This document shows positions 7,561 to 14,890 of a DNA stretch of 22,169 nucleotides, one piece after another. Under the pieces are notes generated by a model. That model was given only the letters and a program-made list of their open reading frames with translations, did not search any database and had not been told where the DNA came from. The translations under genes and the position numbers were made by a program. Each line of letters opens with the position of its first letter. Position 1 is the first letter of the stretch. Source of the stretch: Candidatus Omnitrophota bacterium (lineage in GTDB: Bacteria > Omnitrophota > Gorgyraeia > Aquiviventales > Aquiviventaceae); contig JACQHS010000087.1 in NCBI GenBank assembly GCA_016198915.1, positions 1-22,169 on the forward strand, given 5' to 3'.

Positions 7561-7971
7561 ATGACGGAAGCGGCATCGAAGAAACGGATCCTGATTGTGG
7601 ATGACACGAAGGACGTCCTCCAGGTCGTGTCCCGGCGCCTGCAGAGCTGGGGCTACGAGGCGATTACGGCGGAGAGCGGGGAGGACGGGCTGCGGATTGC
7701 GGAGGAGCAGCTGCCGCATCTGATCTTGCTCGACGTCATGATGCCCAAACTCAAGGGGCGGGAGGTCTGCGCGCGCCTGAAGGCGAACCCAAAGACCCAC
7801 AAGATCCCGGTGATTTTTCTGACCGCGCTCGGCCTGGCCGACCACGTGAAAGCCGGGATGGACTTGGGCGCCGACGACTACATCGTGAAGCCCTTTGAGC
7901 CGGCCGAGCTCAAGGACCGCATCGCCGTTTGCCTGGCCCGGTACGACAACAACGCCCCGAAGAACCTCTAG
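7561..7971 (+). CDS. Stand-alone response regulator receiver (CheY-like)
   Basis: The 136-residue protein is a single receiver domain with all key residues: acidic pair D14/D15 in LIVDD, phospho-acceptor D58 in LILLDVMMP, T88 in VIFLTA and K110 in DDYIVKPF. There is no DNA-binding or enzymatic output domain. It lies 15 nt after kinase 1 and has a good ribosome binding site (AAAGGAG just before the start), so kinase 1 is its probable phosphodonor. Output must come through a partner protein; the HTH protein encoded at the head of the same operon is a candidate, by inference only. Confidence 0.95.
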   Translation: MTEAASKKRILIVDDTKDVLQVVSRRLQSWGYEAITAESGEDGLRIAEEQLPHLILLDVMMPKLKGREVCARLKANPKTHKIPVIFLTALGLADHVKAGMDLGADDYIVKPFEPAELKDRIAVCLARYDNNAPKNL

Positions 7972-7988
7972 CCACGCCCCCGCGGCTG

Positions 7989-7997
7989 TGCGACAAT
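7989..7997 (+). promoter_or_regulatory. Possible extended -10 element upstream of dedA
   Basis: TGC followed by GACAAT (7992-7997) fits an extended -10 promoter element, 43 nt before the dedA GTG, in the 69-bp gap after the receiver gene. No convincing -35 is present and no terminator is visible in the gap, so read-through from the signalling operon is equally possible. Confidence 0.25.
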
Positions 7998-8040
7998 AAC
8001 TCTTCGTTGCCGGTACTTCCCCAGCGAAGGGTTTCCAGTC

Positions 8041-8658
8041 GTGACTGAGCTCTTCTCCACGCTCTACCAATTCGACGAGTTGATCCGCGTCGGCGGCTAT
8101 GTCGTGATCACGGCGATCGTCTTTGCCGAGACCGGCCTGCTGATCGGATTTTTCCTTCCGGGCGATTCCTTGTTGGTGGCCGCCGGACTTGTGGCGGCCA
8201 CGGACGCCACCCTCAACATCTGGGCGCTGGCGGGGCTCTTAAGCCTTGCGGCGATTGCCGGCGACAGCACCGGCTACGCGATCGGCTACCACTTGGGCCC
8301 GCGCATCTTCATCCGCGACGACTCCCGGTGGTTTCATAAGGACCACCTCCGGCGCACCCAGCGGTTCTATGAGCAGTATGGCGCGAAGACGATCGTGCTG
8401 GCCCGGTTTGTGCCGATTGTCCGCACGTTTGCGCCGACGGTCGCGGGGGTGGGCCGGATGCGCTACCGGACCTTCCTCACCTATAATGTCCTCGGCGGGA
8501 TCGGCTGGGTGTTGAGCATGACGCTGAGCGGGTATTTCCTCGGCCGCGTCATCCCGGACATCGACCGCTATCTCCACTGGGTCATCGGCACGGTCATTGT
8601 CGTGTCGGTCCTGCCGCTCGTGCGCGAGTGGTGGCTCGCCCGTCGGAGATCGTCATGA
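8041..8658 (+). CDS. DedA family membrane protein
   Basis: The 205-residue integral membrane protein begins at GTG 8041. Family marks include FAETGLLIGFFLPGDSLL (about 29-46), GDSTGYAIGYHLGPRIF (75-91), the RFYEQYGAKTIVLARFVPIVRTFAP stretch (108-132) with its conserved arginines, and GGIGWVLSMTLSGYFLG (153-169). DedA/SNARE-associated (VTT) proteins act in the inner membrane and some are undecaprenyl-phosphate or phospholipid flippases; the substrate here cannot be told. The ribosome binding site is probably GAAGGG about 9 nt upstream. Its stop overlaps the helicase start by ATGA (8655-8658). Confidence 0.93.
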   Translation: MTELFSTLYQFDELIRVGGYVVITAIVFAETGLLIGFFLPGDSLLVAAGLVAATDATLNIWALAGLLSLAAIAGDSTGYAIGYHLGPRIFIRDDSRWFHKDHLRRTQRFYEQYGAKTIVLARFVPIVRTFAPTVAGVGRMRYRTFLTYNVLGGIGWVLSMTLSGYFLGRVIPDIDRYLHWVIGTVIVVSVLPLVREWWLARRRSS

Positions 8659-9890
8659 CGCTGCCGGCGGCCGAGGTGACGTTCGAGTCGCTGAACCTCC
8701 ATCCGGACCTCTTGAAAGGGATCCACGATCTCGGGTTTATCCGGCCCACCCCCATTCAAGCCCAGGCCATTCCCGCCATCCTCCAGGGACGCGACGTGAT
8801 CGGCTGCGCCCAGACCGGGACCGGCAAGACCGCGGCGTTCGTCCTGCCCATCCTGCACCGGCTCCTCCAAGGTCCCCAGCGGCCCCATGTCCGCGCCCTC
8901 TTCGTGGCTCCGACGCGCGAGCTGGCGCTGCAATCCATGCAGCATCTGAAGTCGCTCTCGCGGTATGTGCACCTGAAGGGTGTGGCAATTTTCGGCGGGG
9001 TGCCGATGGAGCCGCAAATTTCGGCCCTGGCCCAGGGCGTGGATATTATTTCAGCAACACCCGGCCGGCTCCTCGACCACATCTATTCAGGCCGCATCGA
9101 CTTCGTGGATCTGGAGGTGCTGGTGCTGGACGAAGCCGACCGGATGCTGGACATGGGCTTTTTACCCGATATCCAAAAGATCCTGCAGCTGCTGCCCCCG
9201 AAGCGCCAAAACCTCGTCTTCTCCGCGACGATGCCTGAACTCATCCTTGAGCTGGTGCACAAGATTCTTCACAACCCCGTCACGGTCCAGATCGGCCAGC
9301 GCTCCAGCCCGGCGGCCGGCATCCGCCACGCGGTCTACCCGGTGCCGCGCCACCTGAAAGCCGATCTGCTCGCCGAGCTGCTGCGCGGCCAGGGGATGAG
9401 CTCCGTGCTGGTCTTCACCCGTACCAAGCACTTCGCCGACCGGCTGGCCCAGCAGCTCACGCGGCACGGGTTTAAGGTGTCCGTCCTGCACGGCGACCGC
9501 AGCCAGAGCCAGCGGCTGCGCGCCCTGGAGCAGTTCCGCCGCGGCCGCAACCAGGTCATGGTGGCCACGGACATCGCGGCCCGCGGCATCGATATCGAGG
9601 ACATCAGCCACGTGATCAACTACGATATCCCCCACACGCCAGAAGACTACGTCCACCGGATCGGCCGCACCGCCCGTGTTGACGCAACAGGCGACGCCTT
9701 CTCTCTGGTCGCTCCGGATGAAGAGCCGATCGTCAAAGAGATTGAGCAGGCGCTCAACCGGACGCTGCCGCGCGTGACGCTGCCGAACTTCGACTACAAG
9801 CGGGCCGGCCCGCCCCGGCCGCATGAGCCGCACCGCGACGCCCGGCACCGCCACCGCCCCGGTCCCCCTCGGCACCGCCATCATCGGTGA
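8655..9890 (+). CDS. DEAD-box RNA helicase (RhlE-like)
   Basis: The 411-residue protein has the complete motif set: Q motif FIRPTPIQ (28-35), Walker A AQTGTGKT (52-59), PTRELALQ (86-93), TPGRLLD (135-141), DEAD (159-162), SAT (190-192), VFTRTK (253-258), ATDIAARGIDI (304-314) and HRIGRTAR (334-341). A short basic tail rich in His, Arg and Pro (383-411) follows the second RecA domain and probably aids RNA binding. It should unwind RNA in an ATP-dependent way in ribosome assembly or RNA decay. It is translationally coupled on both sides: ATGA with dedA and GTGA with the YchF-like gene. The conserved region starts right after the ATG at 8655, so a start at 8628 is rejected. Confidence 0.96.
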   Translation: MTLPAAEVTFESLNLHPDLLKGIHDLGFIRPTPIQAQAIPAILQGRDVIGCAQTGTGKTAAFVLPILHRLLQGPQRPHVRALFVAPTRELALQSMQHLKSLSRYVHLKGVAIFGGVPMEPQISALAQGVDIISATPGRLLDHIYSGRIDFVDLEVLVLDEADRMLDMGFLPDIQKILQLLPPKRQNLVFSATMPELILELVHKILHNPVTVQIGQRSSPAAGIRHAVYPVPRHLKADLLAELLRGQGMSSVLVFTRTKHFADRLAQQLTRHGFKVSVLHGDRSQSQRLRALEQFRRGRNQVMVATDIAARGIDIEDISHVINYDIPHTPEDYVHRIGRTARVDATGDAFSLVAPDEEPIVKEIEQALNRTLPRVTLPNFDYKRAGPPRPHEPHRDARHRHRPGPPRHRHHR

Positions 9891-10969
9891 CCGGTCCCAT
9901 GCTCATCGGCCTCCTCGGTCTGCCCCAGGCGGGAAAAAAGACCTTGCTGCGCCTGCTCACGCACGTGGATGCGCGCGTGGCGGCGCCCAAGGACGGCGCC
10001 GTTCCCGGCATCTGCCCGGTGCGGGACCCGCGGGTGGACCGGCTGGCAGCGATGTACCGTCCCAAGCAAGTGACTCCCGCCACGATCCAGTATCTTCTCA
10101 TGCCGGACCTGACGAAGGATTCCGCCAAAAACCAGGAGCTGCTCAAAGCGCTGCAGCTCGTCGATGTCCTCGCACTCGTCGTGCGGGGGTTTCCGGATGA
10201 CACCGTGTTTCACATCGACGGCTCCGTGGATCCGCTGCGGGACATCGAGATGGTCCAGTCGGAGCTCCTCCTCAACGACCTCCTCTTTGTCGAGAAGCGG
10301 CTTGAGCGGATTGCCAAGGAGCAGGCCCGCCGCGGCGGGACGGACCGCACGAAGGAGCAGGCGCTGTTGACGGCTGTGCAGGCCCATCTGAACGATAACC
10401 GGCCTCTGCGCACCCTGCCGTGGGGTGCTGCGGATCAGGCGCTGCTTCGCGGTGCGCCCTTGCTGACTCGCAAAGCCTTCCTGATCATCTTGAATATAGG
10501 CGAAGCCGATGTCCAGGACCGCCGGCTGCGCAACACCGTGGAACAGCGGATGGCGCAGCACCACGTGCACCTCGTGCAGGTTTCGGCCAAGATCGAAGAA
10601 GAGCTCTCAGCGCTCGAGGATCCCGCGGAGCGCGCCGCGTTCCTCACTGACCTGGGGATCGCCGAGTCGGCGATCGACCGGCTCACCCGCGTCAGCTATG
10701 ACGCGCTGGGCCTGATTTCGTATTTCACGGTGGGACCCGATGAGGTCCGTGCGTGGACGGTGCGTCGGGGGGCGTCAGCGGCGGAAGCGGGCGGCGTCAT
10801 CCATTCCGATATCGAACGCGGCTTCATCCGCGCGGAGCTGATCAAGTACGATGACCTCATCGCACTGGGCAGCGAACAGGCGGTGGCGGGTGCTGGCAAG
10901 GCCCAGCTCAAAGGAAAGGAGTATATCGTGGAAGACGGCGACATCCTCGGCTTCCGGTTCAACGTGTGA
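9887..10969 (+). CDS. Divergent YchF-like P-loop protein with TGS domain
   Basis: The 360-residue protein matches the YchF (Obg-family ATPase) layout. It has an N-terminal P-loop GLPQAGKKT (11-19), DPRVDRLAAMYRPK (47-60), a helical insertion with VEKRLERIAKEQ (135-146), the YchF-specific NxxE specificity motif at N203-E206 (LNIGE), SAK (233-235), and a C-terminal TGS domain (about 277-359) ending YIVEDGDILGFRFNV. Unusual points: the P-loop has lysine in place of the usual Ser/Thr after GK, the switch I region (normally PFTTIEPN) is replaced, and the G3 motif (DxAGL in YchF) is absent near residues 70-78. It may bind nucleotide poorly or differently. The start is GTG 9887 (GTGA overlap with the helicase) or ATG 9899. 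Coupling to an RNA helicase fits a ribosome-linked role. Confidence 0.85.
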   Translation: MTGPMLIGLLGLPQAGKKTLLRLLTHVDARVAAPKDGAVPGICPVRDPRVDRLAAMYRPKQVTPATIQYLLMPDLTKDSAKNQELLKALQLVDVLALVVRGFPDDTVFHIDGSVDPLRDIEMVQSELLLNDLLFVEKRLERIAKEQARRGGTDRTKEQALLTAVQAHLNDNRPLRTLPWGAADQALLRGAPLLTRKAFLIILNIGEADVQDRRLRNTVEQRMAQHHVHLVQVSAKIEEELSALEDPAERAAFLTDLGIAESAIDRLTRVSYDALGLISYFTVGPDEVRAWTVRRGASAAEAGGVIHSDIERGFIRAELIKYDDLIALGSEQAVAGAGKAQLKGKEYIVEDGDILGFRFNV

Positions 10970-10975
10970 GCGCGC

Positions 10976-11338
10976 ATGGCGGCCGTGACCAAGTCCTTGA
11001 TCGAGACCTTGCAGCAGGCCATTCCGTTCGTCGAGCTGCGCGAGGCCTCGCCCGACGGCGGCTATTTTGAAGGCGTGCTTGCCCGCAGCGATTTGGAGCG
11101 CTGCTGCCAGCTGCTGGGCAGTGTCCTCGGGCCTGCGGCCAAGGAGTTCGGAAAGACCGTTCGGTTCGCGAAGCCCTCTCAGGCGGTGGTGGATCATTTG
11201 GGCGGCATCCGTCCGGATCAATGCCTCTTCCTCAAGGAGGAGCCGAGTCAACCTATCGTTTTTGCCGCGCTGTGGCCGTGGGCGTCGAATCCGGATCGGA
11301 TCACCCTGAAACTCGGCGTCTTCCCTCGTAGTGATTAG
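10976..11338 (+). CDS. Hypothetical protein, 120 residues
   Basis: This gene is not recognised. It lies 6 nt downstream of the YchF-like gene and is probably in the same operon. The product looks like a small soluble alpha/beta protein with no signal peptide or membrane segment. It contains two cysteines in ERCCQLLG (about 41-48) and a conserved-looking end WPWASNPDRITLKLGVFPRSD. The last codons and the TAG stop (11336-11338) lie inside the palindromic repeat that follows, so the original C-terminus may have been altered by repeat insertion. No function is proposed. Confidence 0.65.
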   Translation: MAAVTKSLIETLQQAIPFVELREASPDGGYFEGVLARSDLERCCQLLGSVLGPAAKEFGKTVRFAKPSQAVVDHLGGIRPDQCLFLKEEPSQPIVFAALWPWASNPDRITLKLGVFPRSD

Positions 11339-11401
11339 TGGTCAGTGGTTAGTGGTCAGTGAAGGCGTCCACTAACCACTAGCCACTAACCACTAGCCAC
11401 T
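11330..11401. repeat. Palindromic repeat of AGTGGTTAG-type 9-bp units
   Basis: The arms 11330-11361 and 11370-11401 are 32 nt each and match as inverted repeats at 27 of 32 positions; all five differences are transitions, several of which would still pair as G-U in RNA. Each arm is itself a tandem of AGTGGTTAG / AGTGGTCAG-like units. It overlaps the stop codon of the upstream gene and ends 5 nt before the yajQ ATG. It could form a strong hairpin at the yajQ ribosome binding site. No U-tract follows. Confidence 0.8.
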
Positions 11402-11406
11402 GAAGA

Positions 11407-11904
11407 ATGGGACAAGATCACAGCTTTGATATCGTCTCAAAAGTCAACTTGCAGGAGCTTCGCAATGCGATCCAGCAGGCCCAGAAGGAAATCGGCACCC
11501 GGTTTGATTTTCAAGGGACCAGCGCAAGTCTGCAGTTTGAGGAGGCCGCAGGACTGGTGAAGACCGCCGGAGACCACCAGGCGCAGCTCAACAGCGTCAT
11601 TGATGTCCTGCAGTCCAAGCTGGCCAAGCGCGGGGTGCCGATCAATGCGTTTGCGTGGAAACCGGCCGAGCAGCTGCCCAGCGGCGGCATGAAGCGCTCC
11701 GCCAGTCTCCAGCAGGGGCTGGCCTCGGACAAAGCCAGGGAGATCGTAGCACTCATCAAGGGGCTGGGCCTGAAAGTCCAGCCGCGCATTGACGGCGATG
11801 CGGTCCGCGTCTCCGGCCGGCAGCTTGACGATCTTCAAACGGTCATCCAGGCGCTCAAAGCGAACGACTTCGGCGTCCCCCTGCAGGTCGAAAACTACCG
11901 ATAG
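11407..11904 (+). CDS. yajQ: YajQ family nucleotide-binding protein (DUF520)
   Basis: The 165-residue product is of standard family length. Marks include SFDIVSKVNLQELRNAIQQA (6-25), RFDFQGTSASLQFEE (32-46), QSKLAKRGVP and the closing QALKANDFGVPLQVENYR. YajQ proteins have two RNA-binding-like alpha/beta folds; members in Xanthomonas and Pseudomonas bind cyclic di-GMP and act with transcription regulators. Whether this one does so is not shown, but degenerate GGDEF-like domains occur nearby on both kinases. The start follows the palindromic repeat directly and only a weak GAAGAA precedes it. Confidence 0.94.
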   Translation: MGQDHSFDIVSKVNLQELRNAIQQAQKEIGTRFDFQGTSASLQFEEAAGLVKTAGDHQAQLNSVIDVLQSKLAKRGVPINAFAWKPAEQLPSGGMKRSASLQQGLASDKAREIVALIKGLGLKVQPRIDGDAVRVSGRQLDDLQTVIQALKANDFGVPLQVENYR

Positions 11905-11912
11905 TGCGCAAG

Positions 11913-11920
11913 TAAGGAGG
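11913..11920 (+). promoter_or_regulatory. Strong ribosome binding site fixing the start at 11926
   Basis: TAAGGAGG at 11913-11920 is a near-perfect Shine-Dalgarno sequence. The GTG at 11920 overlaps it and cannot be its target; the GTG at 11926 is 5 nt downstream, the ideal distance. Confidence 0.7.
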
Positions 11921-11925
11921 TGCCT

Positions 11926-13566
11926 GTGGCTCGGCGCGTCCTGGCGGGTAGCGCGGTCGCTGCAACATTGAGCCTCGCGCTCGCCACCCCAGTCCTCTCC
12001 CAGGAATTCACCCGATACCAGGCCCCGGAGTTCTTGACGTTTGAGGAGCTCCGGGCGCTGTCCGCGAATCCGTATCCCATTGGCCCCGTCCGCCAGAAAT
12101 TCGAGCACCTGTGGACGACGCCCATCGTCAGCAACGAGGCCTACTACGCAGGCGCGCGCCCGCATCGACCCTCCAGCCCCCGGCTGGGAGACTTCGTGCG
12201 CGTGGTCACCTGGAACATCGAGCATTCAAAACAGATCGACCAGGCGATCGCCGCGTTCACCGATGAGGCGGCGTTTGCCAACGGCCTGCATCCCAAGAAG
12301 GCGCGGCCGGGGTCGCGGCGCGCCCGGCGCGCGCTCGCTGAGCAAGCACTCCTGCAAGACGCTGACATCGTTCTCTTGCAGGAGATGGATCTCGGCGTCA
12401 AGCGCTCCGGCTACCGCGACGCAGCGCGGGACCTAGCCCAGGCGCTGCAGATGAATTACGCCTACCTGCCGGAATACCTTGAAATTGACCCCGTCCTGGT
12501 CAAGACCCAGCAGATTAATTTTGAGCAGGGCCTGGAGGATACCGAGGCAACCGCCTACTACGCGGTGGACCCGAAGCGGTTCAAGGGACTCTTCGGCTGT
12601 GCGGTGCTGTCGCGCTACCCCATCCGGCGCGTCGAGGGCTTCCGGCTTTTCCACCAGGGCTACGACTGGTACTGGCAGGAAAAACTGAAACTGACCTTCG
12701 TTGAGACATTGCGGCGGTTTGGCGCGCGGGAAGTGTTCCGGGAAGACCAGCACCGCGAGATGAAAGTCGGCGGCCGCACGTACTTCCGCGTGGACCTGGC
12801 CGTCCCGGATCTGCCCGAAGGGACGGTGTCAGTCATCAATGTGCACCTGGAGATCAAATGCCAGCCGGAGGATCGCGCGAAACAGCTGGCGGAAATCCTG
12901 AATTACATCAAGGACATCCGCCATCCGGTGATCCTGGCCGGGGATTTTAATTCAGCACCCGCGGATTTGAGCCCCACCTCCACGCCGCGGGTGATCAGCC
13001 GGGGGGTGTCGTCGCCGGAGTTCTGGCTCAGCCGCTCCATCGAGTACGTGCTCCCGCAGGCTCTTCTGCTCAATGTGACGCGGTTCGTGGCGAACGTGAC
13101 GAAGAACTACCAAGACCCCACCGCCATACACATTCCGCTCATCGCGCCGAACCAGGTCGGTGAGCTCTTCAGCATCATCCAGCGCTTCCGGTTCAGCGAC
13201 GGCAGGACGTTCGATTTCCGCGGGACGAAAGGCCGCTCAGCCGGCGACACCGGCAAGCTCTCCAACTCGAATGAGCGGGACCTCTGGGCCTACAAGACGA
13301 CCTTCCGCGTGGACCGGACGTTCGCGAAACTCATCGGGAAATACCGGCTGGACTGGTTCTTCATCAAGGCCTACCTCACGCGGCCGTTTGACCGGCGCGG
13401 CCCCTACCGCTTCGCCCCGCACTTCGGGCGTACCCTCAACACGCTCAATGAGTCCCTCGCCGTGCGGATCTCTGACCACGACCCGTGCCTGGTAGATCTG
13501 CCGCTCCAGGAGCCGCCGACCCTGCGGCGGCGGGGTAGTGGTCCACGCTCTCGTGGTGTACAATAG
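11926..13566 (+). CDS. Secreted endonuclease/exonuclease/phosphatase (EEP) family protein
   Basis: From GTG 11926 the protein has 546 residues and begins with a Sec signal peptide (about 1-25, MARRVLAGSA...ATPVLSQ), so it acts outside the cytoplasm. EEP-fold catalytic motifs are present: VVTWNIEH with N97, LLQEMD with E153, VINVHLE (303-309), ILAGDFNSAP with D340 and N342, LDWFF (475-479) and ISDHDP with D517/H518. Between GDFN and SDHD there are about 175 residues, longer than in many EEP enzymes, including a possible FRGTKGRSAG loop. It should be a metal-dependent phosphodiesterase or nuclease; the substrate (DNA, phospholipid, inositol phosphate) cannot be told. It is 21 nt downstream of yajQ. 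Confidence 0.88.
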   Translation: MARRVLAGSAVAATLSLALATPVLSQEFTRYQAPEFLTFEELRALSANPYPIGPVRQKFEHLWTTPIVSNEAYYAGARPHRPSSPRLGDFVRVVTWNIEHSKQIDQAIAAFTDEAAFANGLHPKKARPGSRRARRALAEQALLQDADIVLLQEMDLGVKRSGYRDAARDLAQALQMNYAYLPEYLEIDPVLVKTQQINFEQGLEDTEATAYYAVDPKRFKGLFGCAVLSRYPIRRVEGFRLFHQGYDWYWQEKLKLTFVETLRRFGAREVFREDQHREMKVGGRTYFRVDLAVPDLPEGTVSVINVHLEIKCQPEDRAKQLAEILNYIKDIRHPVILAGDFNSAPADLSPTSTPRVISRGVSSPEFWLSRSIEYVLPQALLLNVTRFVANVTKNYQDPTAIHIPLIAPNQVGELFSIIQRFRFSDGRTFDFRGTKGRSAGDTGKLSNSNERDLWAYKTTFRVDRTFAKLIGKYRLDWFFIKAYLTRPFDRRGPYRFAPHFGRTLNTLNESLAVRISDHDPCLVDLPLQEPPTLRRRGSGPRSRGVQ

Positions 13567-13578
13567 CTGAAAGGTCTC

Positions 13579-14475
13579 ATGGAGCCCAACCACTCCGAAG
13601 TGCTCACCATCGGTCCGCCAGCGAGGGGGGAGATTGTCATCAAGGTGGATCCCCGCCGCACAGGGGCGGCGTTCGCCATGGGCACCGAGAGCCTCGCTCC
13701 TGGCGCCGTCCTCCCCGTGCACCGGCACTTCTCTCAGGATGAGGTGCTCTTCATCTATAAAGGGCAGGGACGGGCCACGCTCGAAGGCAAGTCCATGACG
13801 GTCTTGCCGGGCACGATGCTCTACGTGCCGCGGCAGGCGTGGCACGGCCTGCGCAACACCGGCACCGGGCTGTTGCAGTTTACGTGGACTGCGGCACCAC
13901 CGGGGATTGAAGAGTTTTTCCGTGAGCTGTCTCGGCTGGGTCCCCAGGCCGATGCGGTAGCTCTCAGCAGCCTCGCCCAGCGCCACGGTCTTGAGTTTCA
14001 TCCCGCGGGCGAGGAAGCGGCTGCTGCGCTCCCTGGACATCGTCGGCGCCGACGTCATCGCGGACGCCGGGGAGGCCTCGGGCATGCCCAGCCGCAAGCC
14101 GCCCCAGCCCACCCGACGATCCCTACGCACGCAGCACCAGCTCAACCGGCTGCTCCTTCCTCCGCAAGTCGACCGCACAGGAGACGCCGCCGAGGAGGGC
14201 GCGGTCGACCGGCGCAACCCGCCGCCGGCACGCCCGCACGGGCTTCGCCGCCACCTCAGCCGGCCAAAACACCTCCGCGACCCCCGGGCCGTCCGCAGGG
14301 CAGGCCGCGGGCACGCCGAGGCCGCGTCAAGGAAGTCTATATGGAGGGACGCTGGGTTCAGGTAAGCGGCGAAGGGCCGGTGATTGCCCCGGGACGCGAC
14401 CGGCCGCGCGAAGGCGGTTCGCGTGCTGACAGAGACGAAGATACCCCCTCCGGGCCCTTGAGCGTTCCGCTGTAA
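13579..14475 (+). CDS. Cupin-domain protein with long Arg/Pro/Ala-rich tail
   Basis: The 298-residue protein has a single cupin_2 beta-barrel at about 33-106. Metal-ligand positions are visible: H48 and H50 in LPVHRHFSQDE with E55, and H89 in YVPRQAWHG. After about residue 140 it changes into a low-complexity basic tail of roughly 110 residues with clusters HRRRRRHRGRRGG (154-166) and HRRRRRGGRGR (200-210), Pro/Ala linkers, and then VKEVYMEGRWVQVSGEG near 250-266. The tail resembles RNA-binding arginine-rich tails of RNase E type proteins and is not a usual part of cupins. GAAAGG before the ATG is the probable ribosome binding site, and TACAAT at 13559-13564 could be a -10. Confidence 0.82.
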   Translation: MEPNHSEVLTIGPPARGEIVIKVDPRRTGAAFAMGTESLAPGAVLPVHRHFSQDEVLFIYKGQGRATLEGKSMTVLPGTMLYVPRQAWHGLRNTGTGLLQFTWTAAPPGIEEFFRELSRLGPQADAVALSSLAQRHGLEFHPAGEEAAAALPGHRRRRRHRGRRGGLGHAQPQAAPAHPTIPTHAAPAQPAAPSSASRPHRRRRRGGRGRPAQPAAGTPARASPPPQPAKTPPRPPGRPQGRPRARRGRVKEVYMEGRWVQVSGEGPVIAPGRDRPREGGSRADRDEDTPSGPLSVPL

Positions 14476-14494
14476 TTTGCTTCGGCAGCGCGCG

Positions 14495-14887
14495 ATGTCG
14501 AGACTGGATCGCTGGCTGGTCGGATGCTGGATTGCGCTTGCGGTATGGTTCAGCGACCGCTGGGCCTGGACCCTGCCGGCGCTCATCGGCGTGCTCGGCG
14601 GTGTCGCCATTGCGCGGTTGCAGCGCACCCACCATGCGAAGCGTCTCAAGGGGCTGCCGCCGTTTGAGCTGGGCTCACTGCTCATCCTCACCGGGTTTCT
14701 CTACCTCTACGTCGTCTTTCTGCTGTTTCATCTGAGCCGGACCGCCGGAGGGTTTTCGCTCGGTCTGCTGACCGGTCTGGTGCTGCTGTCGCTGCTCCTG
14801 CTGGGTTTTGCGGCGGTCTTTCTCCTTAAGAAGAAGGTCCCGCGATGGCTGTCACGGGTTTGGAAACACTTGATCGAGGAACGCTAG
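14495..14887 (+). CDS. Small hypothetical membrane protein
   Basis: From ATG 14495 the product has 130 residues with three or four predicted membrane helices: about 8-22, 25-40, 59-79 and 86-110, the last ending LLLLGFAAVFLLKKKV. The loop RLQRTHHAKRLKGLPP is basic and probably cytoplasmic. It is not recognised. It ends 3 nt before kinase 2, so it is probably co-expressed with it and could be an accessory sensor or membrane partner; that is inference from position. A TTG at 14477 is an alternative start with no better ribosome binding site. Confidence 0.7.
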   Translation: MSRLDRWLVGCWIALAVWFSDRWAWTLPALIGVLGGVAIARLQRTHHAKRLKGLPPFELGSLLILTGFLYLYVVFLLFHLSRTAGGFSLGLLTGLVLLSLLLLGFAAVFLLKKKVPRWLSRVWKHLIEER

Positions 14888-14890
14888 GCC

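Noticed and set aside
6988..8070. Long minus-strand open frame (360 codons) opposite kinase 1 and the receiver
   Set aside because: It spans the antisense of two well-defined genes and has no family-like motifs.
13237..14691. Minus-strand open frame of 484 codons opposite the EEP and cupin genes
   Set aside because: The plus-strand genes carry catalytic motifs and the antisense translation is low complexity. It would matter only if the cupin tail proves non-coding.
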